Source of the DNA: Osmia lignaria lignaria
Taxonomy: Eukaryota > Arthropoda > Insecta > Hymenoptera > Megachilidae
Reading direction: 5' to 3'
DNA length: 64,000 nucleotides
Assembly: GCF_051020975.1 (NCBI RefSeq)
Contig: NW_027478165.1
Span: forward strand, 3,254,001-3,318,000
The translations under genes and the position numbers were made by a program. The notes below the pieces were generated by a model that did not search any database, was not told the origin of the DNA, and was given only the letters and a program-made list of their open reading frames with translations. Below are positions 9,017-22,218 of the stretch, one piece after another; position 1 is the stretch's first letter, and each line of letters opens with the position of its first letter.

Positions 9017-12000
9017 AATATCTCGGAAACGAAGCGAGCTATGGCAAAATGTTAAGAGACGTTTTTTGTAGACAATTATCTTTCCTACAATTTATGTTCT
9101 ATGATATTTTTTGATCAGAAGCGTAGTTTTCGAGATATATCGAGATATTTAAAAGTTCCGAAGCCGCACCAACATAATAGAGATACAGAAACACCGTGGC
9201 CCCTTTCTTTGAGATAACTCTGCACTAGTGCGAGCCGCAAATGCCACTTCCAGCTTAGCTGTGCAGAAGAAGAACAACAAGAAGAAGAAATATCTCGAAA
9301 TATGTCCGTCAGGCCCCTTCCCTTGAGATAAATCTGCAAATATCTCGGAAACGAAGCGAGCTATGGCAAAATGTTAAGAGACCTTTTTTGTAGAGAATTA
9401 AGTTTCCTACTTTTTATGTTCTATGATATTTTTTGATCAGATGCGTAGTTCTCGAGATATATCAAGATATTTAAAAGTTCCGAAGCCGCACCAACATAAT
9501 AGAGATACAGAAACACCGTGGCCCCTTTCTTTGAGATAACTCTGCACTATTGCGAGCTGCAAATGCCACTTCCAGCTTAGCTGTGCAGAGGAAGAACAAC
9601 AAGAAGAAGAAGTATCTCGAAATATGTCCGTCAGGCCCGTTCCTTTGAGCTGAATCTGCAAATATCTCGGAAACGAAGCGAGCTATGGCAAAATGTTAAG
9701 AGACGTTTTTTGTAGACAATTATCTTTCCTACAATTTATGTTCTATGATATTTTTTGATCAGAAGCGTAGTTTTCGAGATATATCGAGATATTTAAAAGT
9801 TCCGAAGCCGCACCAACATAATAGAGATACAGAAACACCGTGGCCCCTTGCTTTGAGATAACTCTGCACTAGTGCGAGCCGCAAATGCCACTTCCAGCTT
9901 AGCTGTGCAGAAGAAGAACAACCAGAAGAAGAAATATCTCGAAATATTTCCGTTAGGCTCCTTCCCTTGAGATAAATCTGCAAATATCTCGGAAACGAAG
10001 CGACCTATGGCAAAATGTTCAGAGACCTTTTTTGTAGAGAATTAAGTTTCCTACTTTTTATGTTCTATGATATTTTTTGATCAGATGCGTAGTTCTCGAG
10101 ATATATCAAGATATTTAAAAGTTCCGAAGCCGCACCAACATAATAGAGATACAGAAACACCGTGGCCCCTTTCTTTGAGATAACTCTGCACTATTGCGAG
10201 CTGGAAATGCCACTTCCAGTTTAGCTGTGCAGAAGAAGGACAACAAGAAGAAGAAATATCTCGAAATATGTCCGTTAGGCCCCTTCCCTTGAGATAAATC
10301 TGCAAATATCTCGGAAACGAAGCGACCTATCGCAAAATGTTAAGAGACCTTTTTTGTAGAGAATTAAGTTTCCTACTTTTTATGTTCTGTGATATTTTTT
10401 GATCAGATGCGTAGTTCTCGAGATATATCAAGATATTTAAAAGTTCCGAAGCCGCACCAACATAATAGAGATACAGAAACACCGTGGCCCCTTTCTTTGA
10501 GATAACTCTGCACTATTGCGAGCTGTAAATGCCACTTCCAGCTTAGCTGTGCAGAAGAAGAACAACAAGAAGAAGAAATATCTCGAAATATGTCCGTCAG
10601 GCCCCTTCCCTTGAGATAAATCTGCAAATATCTCGGAAACGAAGCGAGCTATGGCAAAATGTTAAGAGACCTTTGTTGTAGAGAATTAAGTTTCCTACTT
10701 TTTATGTTCTATGATATTTTTTGATCAGATGCGTAGTTCTCGAGATATATCAAGATATTTAAAAGTTCCGAAGCCGCACCAACATAATAGAGATACAGAA
10801 ACACCGTGGCTCCTTTCTTTGAGATAACTCTGCACTATTGCGAGCTGCAAATGCCACTTCCAGCTTAGCTGTGCAGAGGAAGAACAACAAGAAGAAGAAG
10901 TATCTCGAAATATGTCCGTCAGGCCCGTTCCTTTGAGCTGAATCTGCAAATATCTCGGAAACGAAGCGAGCTATGGCAAAATGTTAAGAGACGTTTTTTG
11001 TAGAGAATTATCTTTCCTACAATTTATGTTCTATGATATTTTTTGATCAGAAGCGTAGTTTTCGAGATATATCGAGATATTTAAAAGTTCCGAAGCCGCA
11101 CCAACATAATAGAGATACAGAAACACCGTGGCCCCTTTCTTTGAGATAACTCTGCACTAGTGCGAGCCGCAAATGCCACTTCCAGCTTAGCTGTGCAGAA
11201 GAAGAACAACAAGAAGAAGAAATATCTCGAAATATGTCCGTCAGGCCCCTTCCCTTGAGATAAATCTGCAAATATCTCGGAAACCAAGCGAGCTATGGCA
11301 AAATGTTAAGAGACCTTTTTTGTAGAGAATTAAGTTTCCTACTTTTTATGTTCTATGATATTTTTTGATCAGATGCGTAGTTCTCGAGATATATCAAGAT
11401 ATTTAAAAGTTCCGAAGCCGCACCAACATAATAGAGATACAGAAACACCGTGGCCCCTTTCTTTGAGATAACTCTGCACTATTGCGAGCTGTAAATGCCA
11501 CTTCCAGCTTAGCTGTGCAGAAGAAGAACAACAAGAAGAAGAAATATCTCGAAATATGTCCGTCAGGCCCCTTCCCTTGAGATATATCTGCAAATATCTC
11601 GGAAACGAAGCGAGCTATGGCAAAATGTTAACAGACCTTTTTTGTAGAGAATTATGTTTTCTACAATTTATGTTCTATGATATTTTTTGATCAGAAGCGT
11701 AGTTTTCGAGATATATCGAGATATTTAAAAGTTCCGAAGCCGCACCAACATAATAGAGATACAGAAACACCGTGGCCCCTTTCTTTGAGATAACTCTGCA
11801 CTAGTGCGAGCCGCAAATGCCACTTCCAGCTTAGCTGTGCAGAAGAAGAACAACAAGAAGAAGAAATATCTCGAAATATGTCCGTCAGGCCCCTTCCCTT
11901 GAGATAAATCTGCAAATATCTCGGAAACGAAGCGAGCTATGGCAAAATGTTAAGAGACCTTTTTTGTAGAGAATTAAGTTTCCTACTTTTTATGTTCTAT

Positions 12001-13846
12001 GATATTTTTTGATCAGATGCGTAGTTCTCGAGATATATCAAGATATTTAAAAGTTCCGAAGCCGCACCAACATAATAGAGATACAGAAACACCGTGGCCC
12101 CTTTCTTTGAGATAACTCTGCACTATTGCGAGCTGCAAATGCCACTTCCAGCTTAGCTGTGCAGAGGAAGAACAACAAGAAGAAGAAGTATCTCGAAATA
12201 TGTCCGTCAGGCCCGTTCCTTTGAGCTGAATCTGCAAATATCTCGGAAACGAAGCGAGCTATGGCAAAATGTTAAGAGACGTTTTTTGTAGAGAATTATC
12301 TTTCCTACAATTTATGTTCTATGATATTTTTTGATCAGAAGCGTAGTTTTCGAGATATATCGAGATATTTAGAAGTTCCGAAGCCGCACCAACATAATAG
12401 AGATACAGAAACACCGTGGCCCCTTGCTTTGAGATAACTCTGCACTAGTGCAAGCCGCAAATGCCACTTCCAGCTTAGCTGTGCAGAAGAAGAACAACCA
12501 GAAGAAGAAATATCTCGAAATATTTCCGTTAGGCTCCTTCCCTTGAGATAAATCTGCAAATATCTCGGAAACGAAGCGACCTATGGCAAAATGTTCAGAG
12601 ACCTTTTTTGTAGAGAATTAAGTTTCCTACTTTTTATGTTCTATGATATTTTTTGATCAGATGCGTAGTTCTCGAGATATATCAAGATATTTAAAAGTTC
12701 CGAAGCCGCACCAACATAATAGAGATACAGAAACACCGTGGCCCCTTTCTTTGAGATAACTCTGCACTATTGCGAGCTGCAAATGCCACTTCCAGCTTAG
12801 CTGTGCAGAGGAAGAACAACAAGAAGAAGAAGTATCTCGAAATATGTCCGTCAGGCCCGTTCCTTTGAGCTGAATCTGCAAATATCTCGGAAACGAAGCG
12901 AGCTATGGCAAAATGTTAAGAGACGTTTTTTGTAGAGAATTATCTTTCCTACAATTTATGTTCTATGATATTTTTTGATCAGATGCGTAGTTTTCGAGAT
13001 ATATCGAGATATTTAAAAGATCCGAAGCCGCACCAACATAATAGGGATACAGAAACACCGTGGCCCCTTTCTTTGAGATAACTCTGCACTAGTGCGAGCC
13101 GCAAATGCCACTTCCAGCTTAGCTGTGCAGAAGAAGAACAACCAGAAGAAGAAATATCTCGAAATATGTCCGTCAGGCCCCTTCCCTTGAGATAATTCTG
13201 CAAATATCTCGGAAACGAAGCGAGCTATGGCAAAATGTTAAGAGACCTTTTTTGTAGAGAATTATGTTTCCTACAATTTATGTTCTATGATATTTTTTGA
13301 TCAGAAGCGTAGTTTTCGAGATATATCGAGATATTTAAAAGTTCCGAAGCCGCACCAACATAATAGAGATACAGAAACACCGTGGCCCCTTTCTTTGAGA
13401 TAACTCTGCACTAGTGCGAGCCGCAAATGCCACTTCCAGCTTAGCTGTGCAGAAGAAGAACAACAAGAAGAAGAAATATCTCGAAATATGTCCGTCAGGC
13501 CCCTTCCCTTGAGATAAATCTGCAAATATCTCGGAAACGAAGCGAGCTATGGCAAAATGTTAAGAGACCTTTTTTGTAGAGAATTAAGTTTCCTACTTTT
13601 TATGTTCTATGATATTTTTTGATCAGATGCGTAGTTCTCGAGATATATCAAGATATTTAAAAGTTCCGAAGCCGCACCAACATAATAGAGATACAGAAAC
13701 ACCGTGGCCCCTTTCTTTGAGATAACTCTGCACTATTGCGAGCTGCAAATGCCACTTCCAGCTTAGCTGTGCAGAGGAAGAACAACAAGAAGAAGAAGTA
13801 TCTCGAAATATGTCCGTCAGGCCCGTTCCTTTGAGCTGAATCTGCA

Positions 13847-16800
13847 AATATCTCGGAAACGAAGCGAGCTATGGCAAAATGTTAAGAGACGTTTTTTGTA
13901 GAGAATTATCTTTCCTACAATTTATGTTCTATGATATTTTTTGATCAGAAGCGTAGTTTTCGAGATATATCGAGATATTTAAAAGTTCCGAAGCCGCACC
14001 AACATAATAGAGATACAGAAACACCGTGGCCCCTTGCTTTGAGATAACTCTGCACTAGTGCGAGCCGCAAATGCCACTTCCAGCTTAGCTGTGCAGAAGA
14101 AGAACAACCAGAAGAAGAAATATCTCGAAATATTTCCGTTAGGCTCCTTCCCTTGAGATAAATCTGCAAATATCTCGGAAACGAAGCGACCTATGGCAAA
14201 ATGTTCAGAGACCTTTTTTGTAGAGAATTAAGTTTCCTACTTTTTATGTTCTACGATATTTTTTGATCAGATGCGTAGTTCTCGAGATATATCAAGATAT
14301 TTAAAAGTTCCGAAGCCGCACCAACATAATAGAGATACAGAAACACCGTGGCCCCTTTCTTTGAGATAACTCTGCACTATTGCGAGCTGCAAATGCCACT
14401 TCCAGCTTAGCTGTGCAGAGGAAGAACAACAAGAAGAAGAAGTATCTCGAAATATGTCCGTCAGGCCCGTTCCTTTGAGCTGAATCTGCAAATATCTCGG
14501 AAACGAAGCGAGCTATGGCAAAATGTTAAGAGACGTTTTTTGTAGAGAATTATCTTTCCTACAATTTATGTTCTATGATATTTTTTGATCAGATGCGTAG
14601 TTTTCGAGATATATCGAGATATTTAAAAGATCCGAAGCCGCACCAACATAATAGGGATACAGAAACACCGTGGCCCCTTTCTTTGAGATAACTCTGCACT
14701 AGTGCGAGCCGCAAATGCCACTTCCAGCTTAGCTGTGCAGAAGAAGAACAACCAGAAGAAGAAATATCTCGAAATATTTCCGTTAGGCTCCTTCCCTTGA
14801 GATAAATCTGCAAATATCTCGGAAACGAAGCGACCTATGGCAAAATGTTCAGAGACCTTTTTTGTAGAGAATTAAGTTTCCTACTTCTTATGTTCTATGA
14901 TATTGTTTGATCAGATGCGTAGTTCTCGAGATATATCAAGATATTTAAAAGTTCCGAAGCCGCACCAACATAATAGAGATACAGAAACACCGTGGCCCCT
15001 TTCTTTGAGATAACTCTGCACTATTGCGAGCTGTAAATGCCACTTCCATCTTAGCTGTGCAGAAGAAGAACAACAAGAAGAAGAAATATCTCGAAATATG
15101 TCCGTCAGGCCCCTTCCCTTGAGATAATTCTGCAAATATCTCGGAAACGAAGCGAGCTATGGCAAAATGTTAAGAGACCTTTTTTGTAGAGAATTATGTT
15201 TCCTACAATTTATGTTCTATGATATTTTTTGATCAGAAGCGTAGTTTTCGAGATATATCGAGATATTTAAAAGTTCCGAAGCCGCACCAACATAATAGAG
15301 ATACAGAAACACCGTGGCCCCTTTCTTTGAGATAACTCTGCAGTAGTGCGAGCTGCAAATGCCACTTCCAGCTTAGCTGTGCAGAAGAAGAACAACAAGA
15401 AGAAGAAGTATCTCGAAATATGTCCGTCAGGCCCGTTCCTTTGAGCTGAATCTGCAAATATCTCGGAAACGAAGCGAGCTATGGCAAAATGTTCAGAGAC
15501 GTTTTTTGTAGAGAATTATGTTTCCTACAATTTATGTTCTATGATATTTTTTGATCAGAAGCGTAGTTTTCGAGATATATCGAGATATTTAAAAGTTCCG
15601 AAGCCGCACCAACATAATAGAGATACAGAAACACCGTGGCCCCTTTCTTTGAGATAACTCTGCACTAGTGCGAGCCGCAAATGCCACTTCCAGCTTAGCT
15701 GTGCAGAAGAAGAACAACAAGAAGAAGAAATATCTCGAAATATGTCCGACAGGCCCCTTCCCTTGAGATAAATCTGCAAATATCTCGGAAACGAAGCGAG
15801 CTATGGCGAAATGTTAAGAGACCTTTTTTGTAGAGAATTAAGTTTCCTACTTTTTATCTTCTATGATATTTTTTGATCAGATGCGTAGTTCTCGAGATAT
15901 ATCAAGATATTTAAAAGTTCCGAAGCCGCACCAACATAATAGAGATACAGAAACACCGTGGCCCCTCTCTTTGAGATAACTCTGCACTATTGCGAGCTGC
16001 AAATGCCACTTCCAGCTTAGCTGTGCAGAAGAAGAACAACAAGAAAAAGAAATATCTCGAAATATGTCCGTCAGGCCAGTTCCTTTGAGCTGAATCTGCA
16101 AATATCTCGGAAACGAAGCGAGCTATGGCAAAATGTTAAGAGACCTTTTTTGTAGAGAATTATGTTTCCTACAATTTATGTTCTATGATATTTTTTGATC
16201 AGAAGCGTAGTTTTCGAGATATATCGAGATATTTAAAAGTTCCGAAGCCGCACCAACATAATAGAGATACAGAAACACCGTGGCCCCTTTCTTTGAGATA
16301 ACTCTGCACTAGTGCGAGCCGCAAATGCCACTTCCAGCTTAGCTGTGCAGAAGAAGAACAACAAGAAGAAGAAATATCTCGAAATATGTCCGACAGGCCC
16401 CTTCCCTTGAGATAAATCTGCAAATATCTCGGAAACGAAGCGAGCTATGGCGAAATGTTAAGAGACCTTTTTTGTAGAGAATTAAGTTTCCTACTTTTTA
16501 TCTTCTATGATATTTTTTGATCAGATGCGTAGTTCTCGAGATATATCAAGATATTTAAAAGTTCCGAAGCCGCACCAACATAATAGAGATACAGAAACAC
16601 CGTGGCCCCTCTCTTTGAGATAACTCTGCACTATTGCGAGCTGCAAATGCCACTTCCAGCTTAGCTGTGCAGAAGAAGAACAACAAGAAAAAGAAATATC
16701 TCGAAATATGTCCGTCAGGCCAGTTCCTTTGAGCTGAATCTGCAAATATCTCGGAAACGAAGCGAGCTATGGCAAAATGTTAAGAGACCTTTTTTGTAGA

Positions 16801-17066
16801 GAATTATGTTTCCTACAATTTATGTTCCATGATATTTTTTGATCAGAAGCGTAGTTTTCGAGATATATCGAGATATTTAAAAGTTCCGAAGCCGCACCAA
16901 CATAATAGAGATACAGAAACACCGTGGCCCCTTTCTTTGAGATAACTCTGCACTAGTGCGAGCTGCAAATGCCACTTCCAGCTTAGCTGTGCAGAAGAAG
17001 AACAACAAGAAGAAGAAGTATCTCGAAATATGTCCGTCAGGCCAGTTCCTTTGAGCTGAATCTGCA
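13847..17066. repeat. Eight-mer copy 2, expanded to ten monomers by an F-G duplication
   Basis: The order is B-A-C-D-E-F-G-F-G-E, 3,220 bp. The F-G dimer (15457-16100) is followed directly by a second F-G dimer (16101-16744) with the same ATGTCCGACAGG, ATGGCGAAATG and AAGAAAAAGAAA markers. The change fits one unequal exchange displaced by two monomers. Confidence 0.85.
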
Positions 17067-19642
17067 AATATCTCGGAAACGAAGCGAGCTATGGCAAAAT
17101 GTTAAGAGACCTTTTTTGTAGAGAATTATGTTTCCTACAATTTATGTTCTATGATATTTTTTGATCAGAAGCGTAGTTTTCGAGATATATCGAGATATTT
17201 AAAAGTTCCGAAGCCGCACCAACATAATAGAGATACAGAAACACCGTGGCCCCTTGCTTTGAGATAACTCTGCACTAGTGCGAGCCGCAAATGCCACTTC
17301 CAGCTTAGCTGTGCAGAAGAAGAACAACCAGAAGAAGAAATATCTCGAAATATTTCCGTTAGGCTCCTTCCCTTGAGATAAATCTGCAAATATCTCGGAA
17401 ACGAAGCGACCTATGGCAAAATGTTCAGAGACCTTTTTTGTAGAGAATTAAGTTTCCTACTTTTTATGTTCTATGATATTTTTTGATCAGATGCGTAGTT
17501 CTCGAGATATATCAAGATATTTAAAAGTTCCGAAGCCGCACCAACATAATAGAGATACAGAAACACCGTGGCCCCTTTCTTTGAGATAACTCTGCACTAT
17601 TGCGAGCTGCAAATGCCACTTCCAGCTTAGCTGTGCAGAGGAAGAACAACAAGAAGAAGAAGTATCTCGAAATATGTCCGTCAGGCCCGTTCCTTTGAGC
17701 TGAATCTGCAAATATCTCGGAAACGAAGCGAGCTATGGCAAAATGTTAAGAGACGTTTTTTGTAGAGAATTATCTTTCCTACAATTTATGTTCTATGATA
17801 TTTTTTGATCAGATGCGTAGTTTTCGAGATATATCGAGATATTTAAAAGATCCGAAGCCGCACCAACATAATAGGGATACAGAAACACCGTGGCCCCTTT
17901 CTTTGAGATAACTCTGCACTAGTGCGAGCCGCAAATGCCACTTCCAGCTTAGCTGTGCAGAAGAAGAACAACCAGAAGAAGAAATATCTCGAAATATTTC
18001 CGTTAGGCTCCTTCCCTTGAGATAAATCTGCAAATATCTCGGAAACGAAGCGACCTATGGCAAAATGTTCAGAGACCTTTTTTGTAGAGAATTAAGTTTC
18101 CTACTTTTTATGTTCTATGATATTTTTTGATCAGATGCGTAGTTCTCGAGATATATCAAGATATTTAAAAGTTCCGAAGCCGCACCAACATAATAGAGAT
18201 ACAGAAACACCGTGGCCCCTTTCTTTGAGATAACTCTGCACTATTGCGAGCTGTAAATGCCACTTCCATCTTAGCTGTGCAGAAGAAGAACAACAAGAAG
18301 AAGAAATATCTCGAAATATGTCCGTCAGGCCCCTTCCCTTGAGATAATTCTGCAAATATCTCGGAAACGAAGCGAGCTATGGCAAAATGTTAAGAGACCT
18401 TTTTTGTAGAGAATTATGTTTCCTACAATTTATGTTCTATGATATTTTTTTATCAGAAGCGTAGTTTTCGAGATATATCGAGATATTTAAAAGTTCCGAA
18501 GCCGCACCAACATAATAGAGATACAGAAACACCGTGGCCCCTTTCTTTGAGATAACTCTGCACTAGTGCGAGCTGCAAATGCCACTTCCAGCTTAGCTGT
18601 GCAGAAGAAGAACAACAAGAAGAAGAAATATCTCGAAATACGTCCGTCAGGCCAGTTCCTTTGAGCTGAATCTGCAAATATCTCGGAAACGAAGCGAGCT
18701 ATGGCAAAATGTTAAGAGACCTTTTTTGTAGAGAATTATGTTTCCTACAATTTATGTTCTATGATATTTTTTGATCAGAAGCGTAGTTTTCGAGATATAT
18801 CGAGATATTTAAAAGTTCCGAAGCCGCACCAACATAATAGAGATACAGAAACACCGTGGCCCCTTTCTTTGAGATAACTCTGCACTAGTGCGAGCCGCAA
18901 ATGCCACTTCCAGCTTAGCTGTGCAGAAGAAGAACAACAAGAAGAAGAAATATCTCGAAATATGTCCGACAGGCCCCTTCCCTTGAGATAAATCTGCAAA
19001 TATCTCGGAAACGAAGCGAGCTATGGCGAAATGTTAAGAGACCTTTTTTGTAGAGAATTAAGTTTCCTACTTTTTATCTTCTATGATATTTTTTGATCAG
19101 ATGCGTAGTTCTCGAGATATATCAAGATATTTAAAAGTTCCGAAGCCGCACCAACATAATAGAGATACAGAAACACCGTGGCCCCTCTCTTTGAGATAAC
19201 TCTGCACTATTGCGAGCTGCAAATGCCACTTCCAGCTTAGCTGTGCAGAAGAAGAACAACAAGAAAAAGAAATATCTCGAAATATGTCCGTCAGGCCAGT
19301 TCCTTTGAGCTGAATCTGCAAATATCTCGGAAACGAAGCGAGCTATGGCAAAATGTTAAGAGACCTTTTTTGTAGAGAATTATGTTTCCTACAATTTATG
19401 TTCCATGATATTTTTTGATCAGAAGCGTAGTTTTCGAGATATATCGAGATATTTAAAAGTTCCGAAGCCGCACCAACATAATAGAGATACAGAAACACCG
19501 TGGCCCCTTTCTTTGAGATAACTCTGCACTAGTGCGAGCTGCAAATGCCACTTCCAGCTTAGCTGTGCAGAAGAAGAACAACAAGAAGAAGAAGTATCTC
19601 GAAATATGTCCGTCAGGCCAGTTCCTTTGAGCTGAATCTGCA
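17067..19642. repeat. Eight-mer copy 3
   Basis: B-A-C-D-E'-F-G-E, 2,576 bp. The E' monomer carries two private changes shared only with the next copy: a seventh T in place of G before ATCAG (18451) and GAAATACGTCCG. The block abuts copy 4 directly. Confidence 0.9.
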
Positions 19643-22218
19643 AATATCTCGGAAACGAAGCGAGCTATGGCAAAATGTTAAGAGACCTTTTTTGTAGAGA
19701 ATTATGTTTCCTACAATTTATGTTCTATGATATTTTTTGATCAGAAGCGTAGTTTTCGAGATATATCGAGATATTTAAAAGTTCCGAAGCCGCACCAACA
19801 TAATAGAGATACAGAAACACCGTGGCCCCTTGCTTTGAGATAACTCTGCACTAGTGCGAGCCGCAAATGCCACTTCCAGCTTAGCTGTGCAGAAGAAGAA
19901 CAACCAGAAGAAGAAATATCTCGAAATATTTCCGTTAGGCTCCTTCCCTTGAGATAAATCTGCAAATATCTCGGAAACGAAGCGACCTATGGCAAAATGT
20001 TCAGAGACCTTTTTTGTAGAGAATTAAGTTTCCTACTTTTTATGTTCTATGATATTTTTTGATCAGATGCGTAGTTCTCGAGATATATCAAGATATTTAA
20101 AAGTTCCGAAGCCGCACCAACATAATAGAGATACAGAAACACCGTGGCCCCTTTCTTTGAGATAACTCTGCACTATTGCGAGCTGCAAATGCCACTTCCA
20201 GCTTAGCTGTGCAGAGGAAGAACAACAAGAAGAAGAAGTATCTCGAAATATGTCCGTCAGGCCCGTTCCTTTGAGCTGAATCTGCAAATATCTCGGAAAC
20301 GAAGCGAGCTATGGCAAAATGTTAAGAGACGTTTTTTGTAGAGAATTATCTTTCCTACAATTTATGTTCTATGATATTTTTTGATCAGATGCGTAGTTTT
20401 CGAGATATATCGAGATATTTAAAAGATCCGAAGCCGCACCAACATAATAGGGATACAGAAACACCGTGGCCCCTTTCTTTGAGATAACTCTGCACTAGTG
20501 CGAGCCGCAAATGCCACTTCCAGCTTAGCTGTGCAGAAGAAGAACAACCAGAAGAAGAAATATCTCGAAATATTTCCGTTAGGCTCCTTCCCTTGAGATA
20601 AATCTGCAAATATCTCGGAAACGAAGCGACCTATGGCAAAATGTTCAGAGACCTTTTTTGTAGAGAATTAAGTTTCCTACTTTTTATGTTCTATGATATT
20701 TTTTGATCAGATGCGTAGTTCTCGAGATATATCAAGATATTTAAAAGTTCCGAAGCCGCACCAACATAATAGAGATACAGAAACACCGTGGCCCCTTTCT
20801 TTGAGATAACTCTGCACTATTGCGAGCTGTAAATGCCACTTCCATCTTAGCTGTGCAGAAGAAGAACAACAAGAAGAAGAAATATCTCGAAATATGTCCG
20901 TCAGGCCCCTTCCCTTGAGATAATTCTGCAAATATCTCGGAAACGAAGCGAGCTATGGCAAAATGTTAAGAGACCTTTTTTGTAGAGAATTATGTTTCCT
21001 ACAATTTATGTTCTATGATATTTTTTTATCAGAAGCGTAGTTTTCGAGATATATCGAGATATTTAAAAGTTCCGAAGCCGCACCAACATAATAGAGATAC
21101 AGAAACACCGTGGCCCCTTTCTTTGAGATAACTCTGCACTAGTGCGAGCTGCAAATGCCACTTCCAGCTTAGCTGTGCAGAAGAAGAACAACAAGAAGAA
21201 GAAATATCTCGAAATACGTCCGTCAGGCCAGTTCCTTTGAGCTGAATCTGCAAATATCTCGGAAACGAAGCGAGCTATGGCAAAATGTTAAGAGACCTTT
21301 TTTGTAGAGAATTATGTTTCCTACAATTTATGTTCTATGATATTTTTTGATCAGAAGCGTAGTTTTCGAGATATATCGAGATATTTAAAAGTTCCGAAGC
21401 CGCACCAACATAATAGAGATACAGAAACACCGTGGCCCCTTTCTTTGAGATAACTCTGCACTAGTGCGAGCCGCAAATGCCACTTCCAGCTTAGCTGTGC
21501 AGAAGAAGAACAACAAGAAGAAGAAATATCTCGAAATATGTCCGACAGGCCCCTTCCCTTGAGATAAATCTGCAAATATCTCGGAAACGAAGCGAGCTAT
21601 GGCGAAATGTTAAGAGACCTTTTTTGTAGAGAATTAAGTTTCCTACTTTTTATCTTCTATGATATTTTTTGATCAGATGCGTAGTTCTCGAGATATATCA
21701 AGATATTTAAAAGTTCCGAAGCCGCACCAACATAATAGAGATACAGAAACACCGTGGCCCCTCTCTTTGAGATAACTCTGCACTATTGCGAGCTGCAAAT
21801 GCCACTTCCAGCTTAGCTGTGCAGAAGAAGAACAACAAGAAAAAGAAATATCTCGAAATATGTCCGTCAGGCCAGTTCCTTTGAGCTGAATCTGCAAATA
21901 TCTCGGAAACGAAGCGAGCTATGGCAAAATGTTAAGAGACCTTTTTTGTAGAGAATTATGTTTCCTACAATTTATGTTCCATGATATTTTTTGATCAGAA
22001 GCGTAGTTTTCGAGATATATCGAGATATTTAAAAGTTCCGAAGCCGCACCAACATAATAGAGATACAGAAACACCGTGGCCCCTTTCTTTGAGATAACTC
22101 TGCACTAGTGCGAGCTGCAAATGCCACTTCCAGCTTAGCTGTGCAGAAGAAGAACAACAAGAAGAAGAAGTATCTCGAGATATGTCCGTCAGGCCCGTTC
22201 CTTTGAGCTGAATCTGCA
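19643..22218. repeat. Eight-mer copy 4, recent tandem duplicate of copy 3
   Basis: By eye nearly identical to the preceding 2,576 bp, including the private T (21027) and the ACGTCC change in E'. The clear differences are in the last monomer, which here reads TATCTCGAGATATG and ends with GCCCGTTCC instead of GCCAGTTCC. The low divergence points to a recent duplication. Confidence 0.9.

Larger units (their letters stand above)
4509..13846. repeat. Mixed block of I, J, K, A, B and C monomers
   Basis: Twenty-nine monomers without one strict order. Recurrent short strings are A-B-A-C (6763-8050 and 11915-13202) and a four-mer ending I-J-A. A private GGAAACCAAGCG change recurs near 5810, 6776, 8064 and 11284. 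A TTAACAGACC change marks the I-to-J junction near 4867, 6153, 8408 and 11629. The segments 8695-9338 and 9339-9982 are a tandem dimer sharing a private GTAGACAATTATC change. All monomers keep the 322-bp length. Confidence 0.8.
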
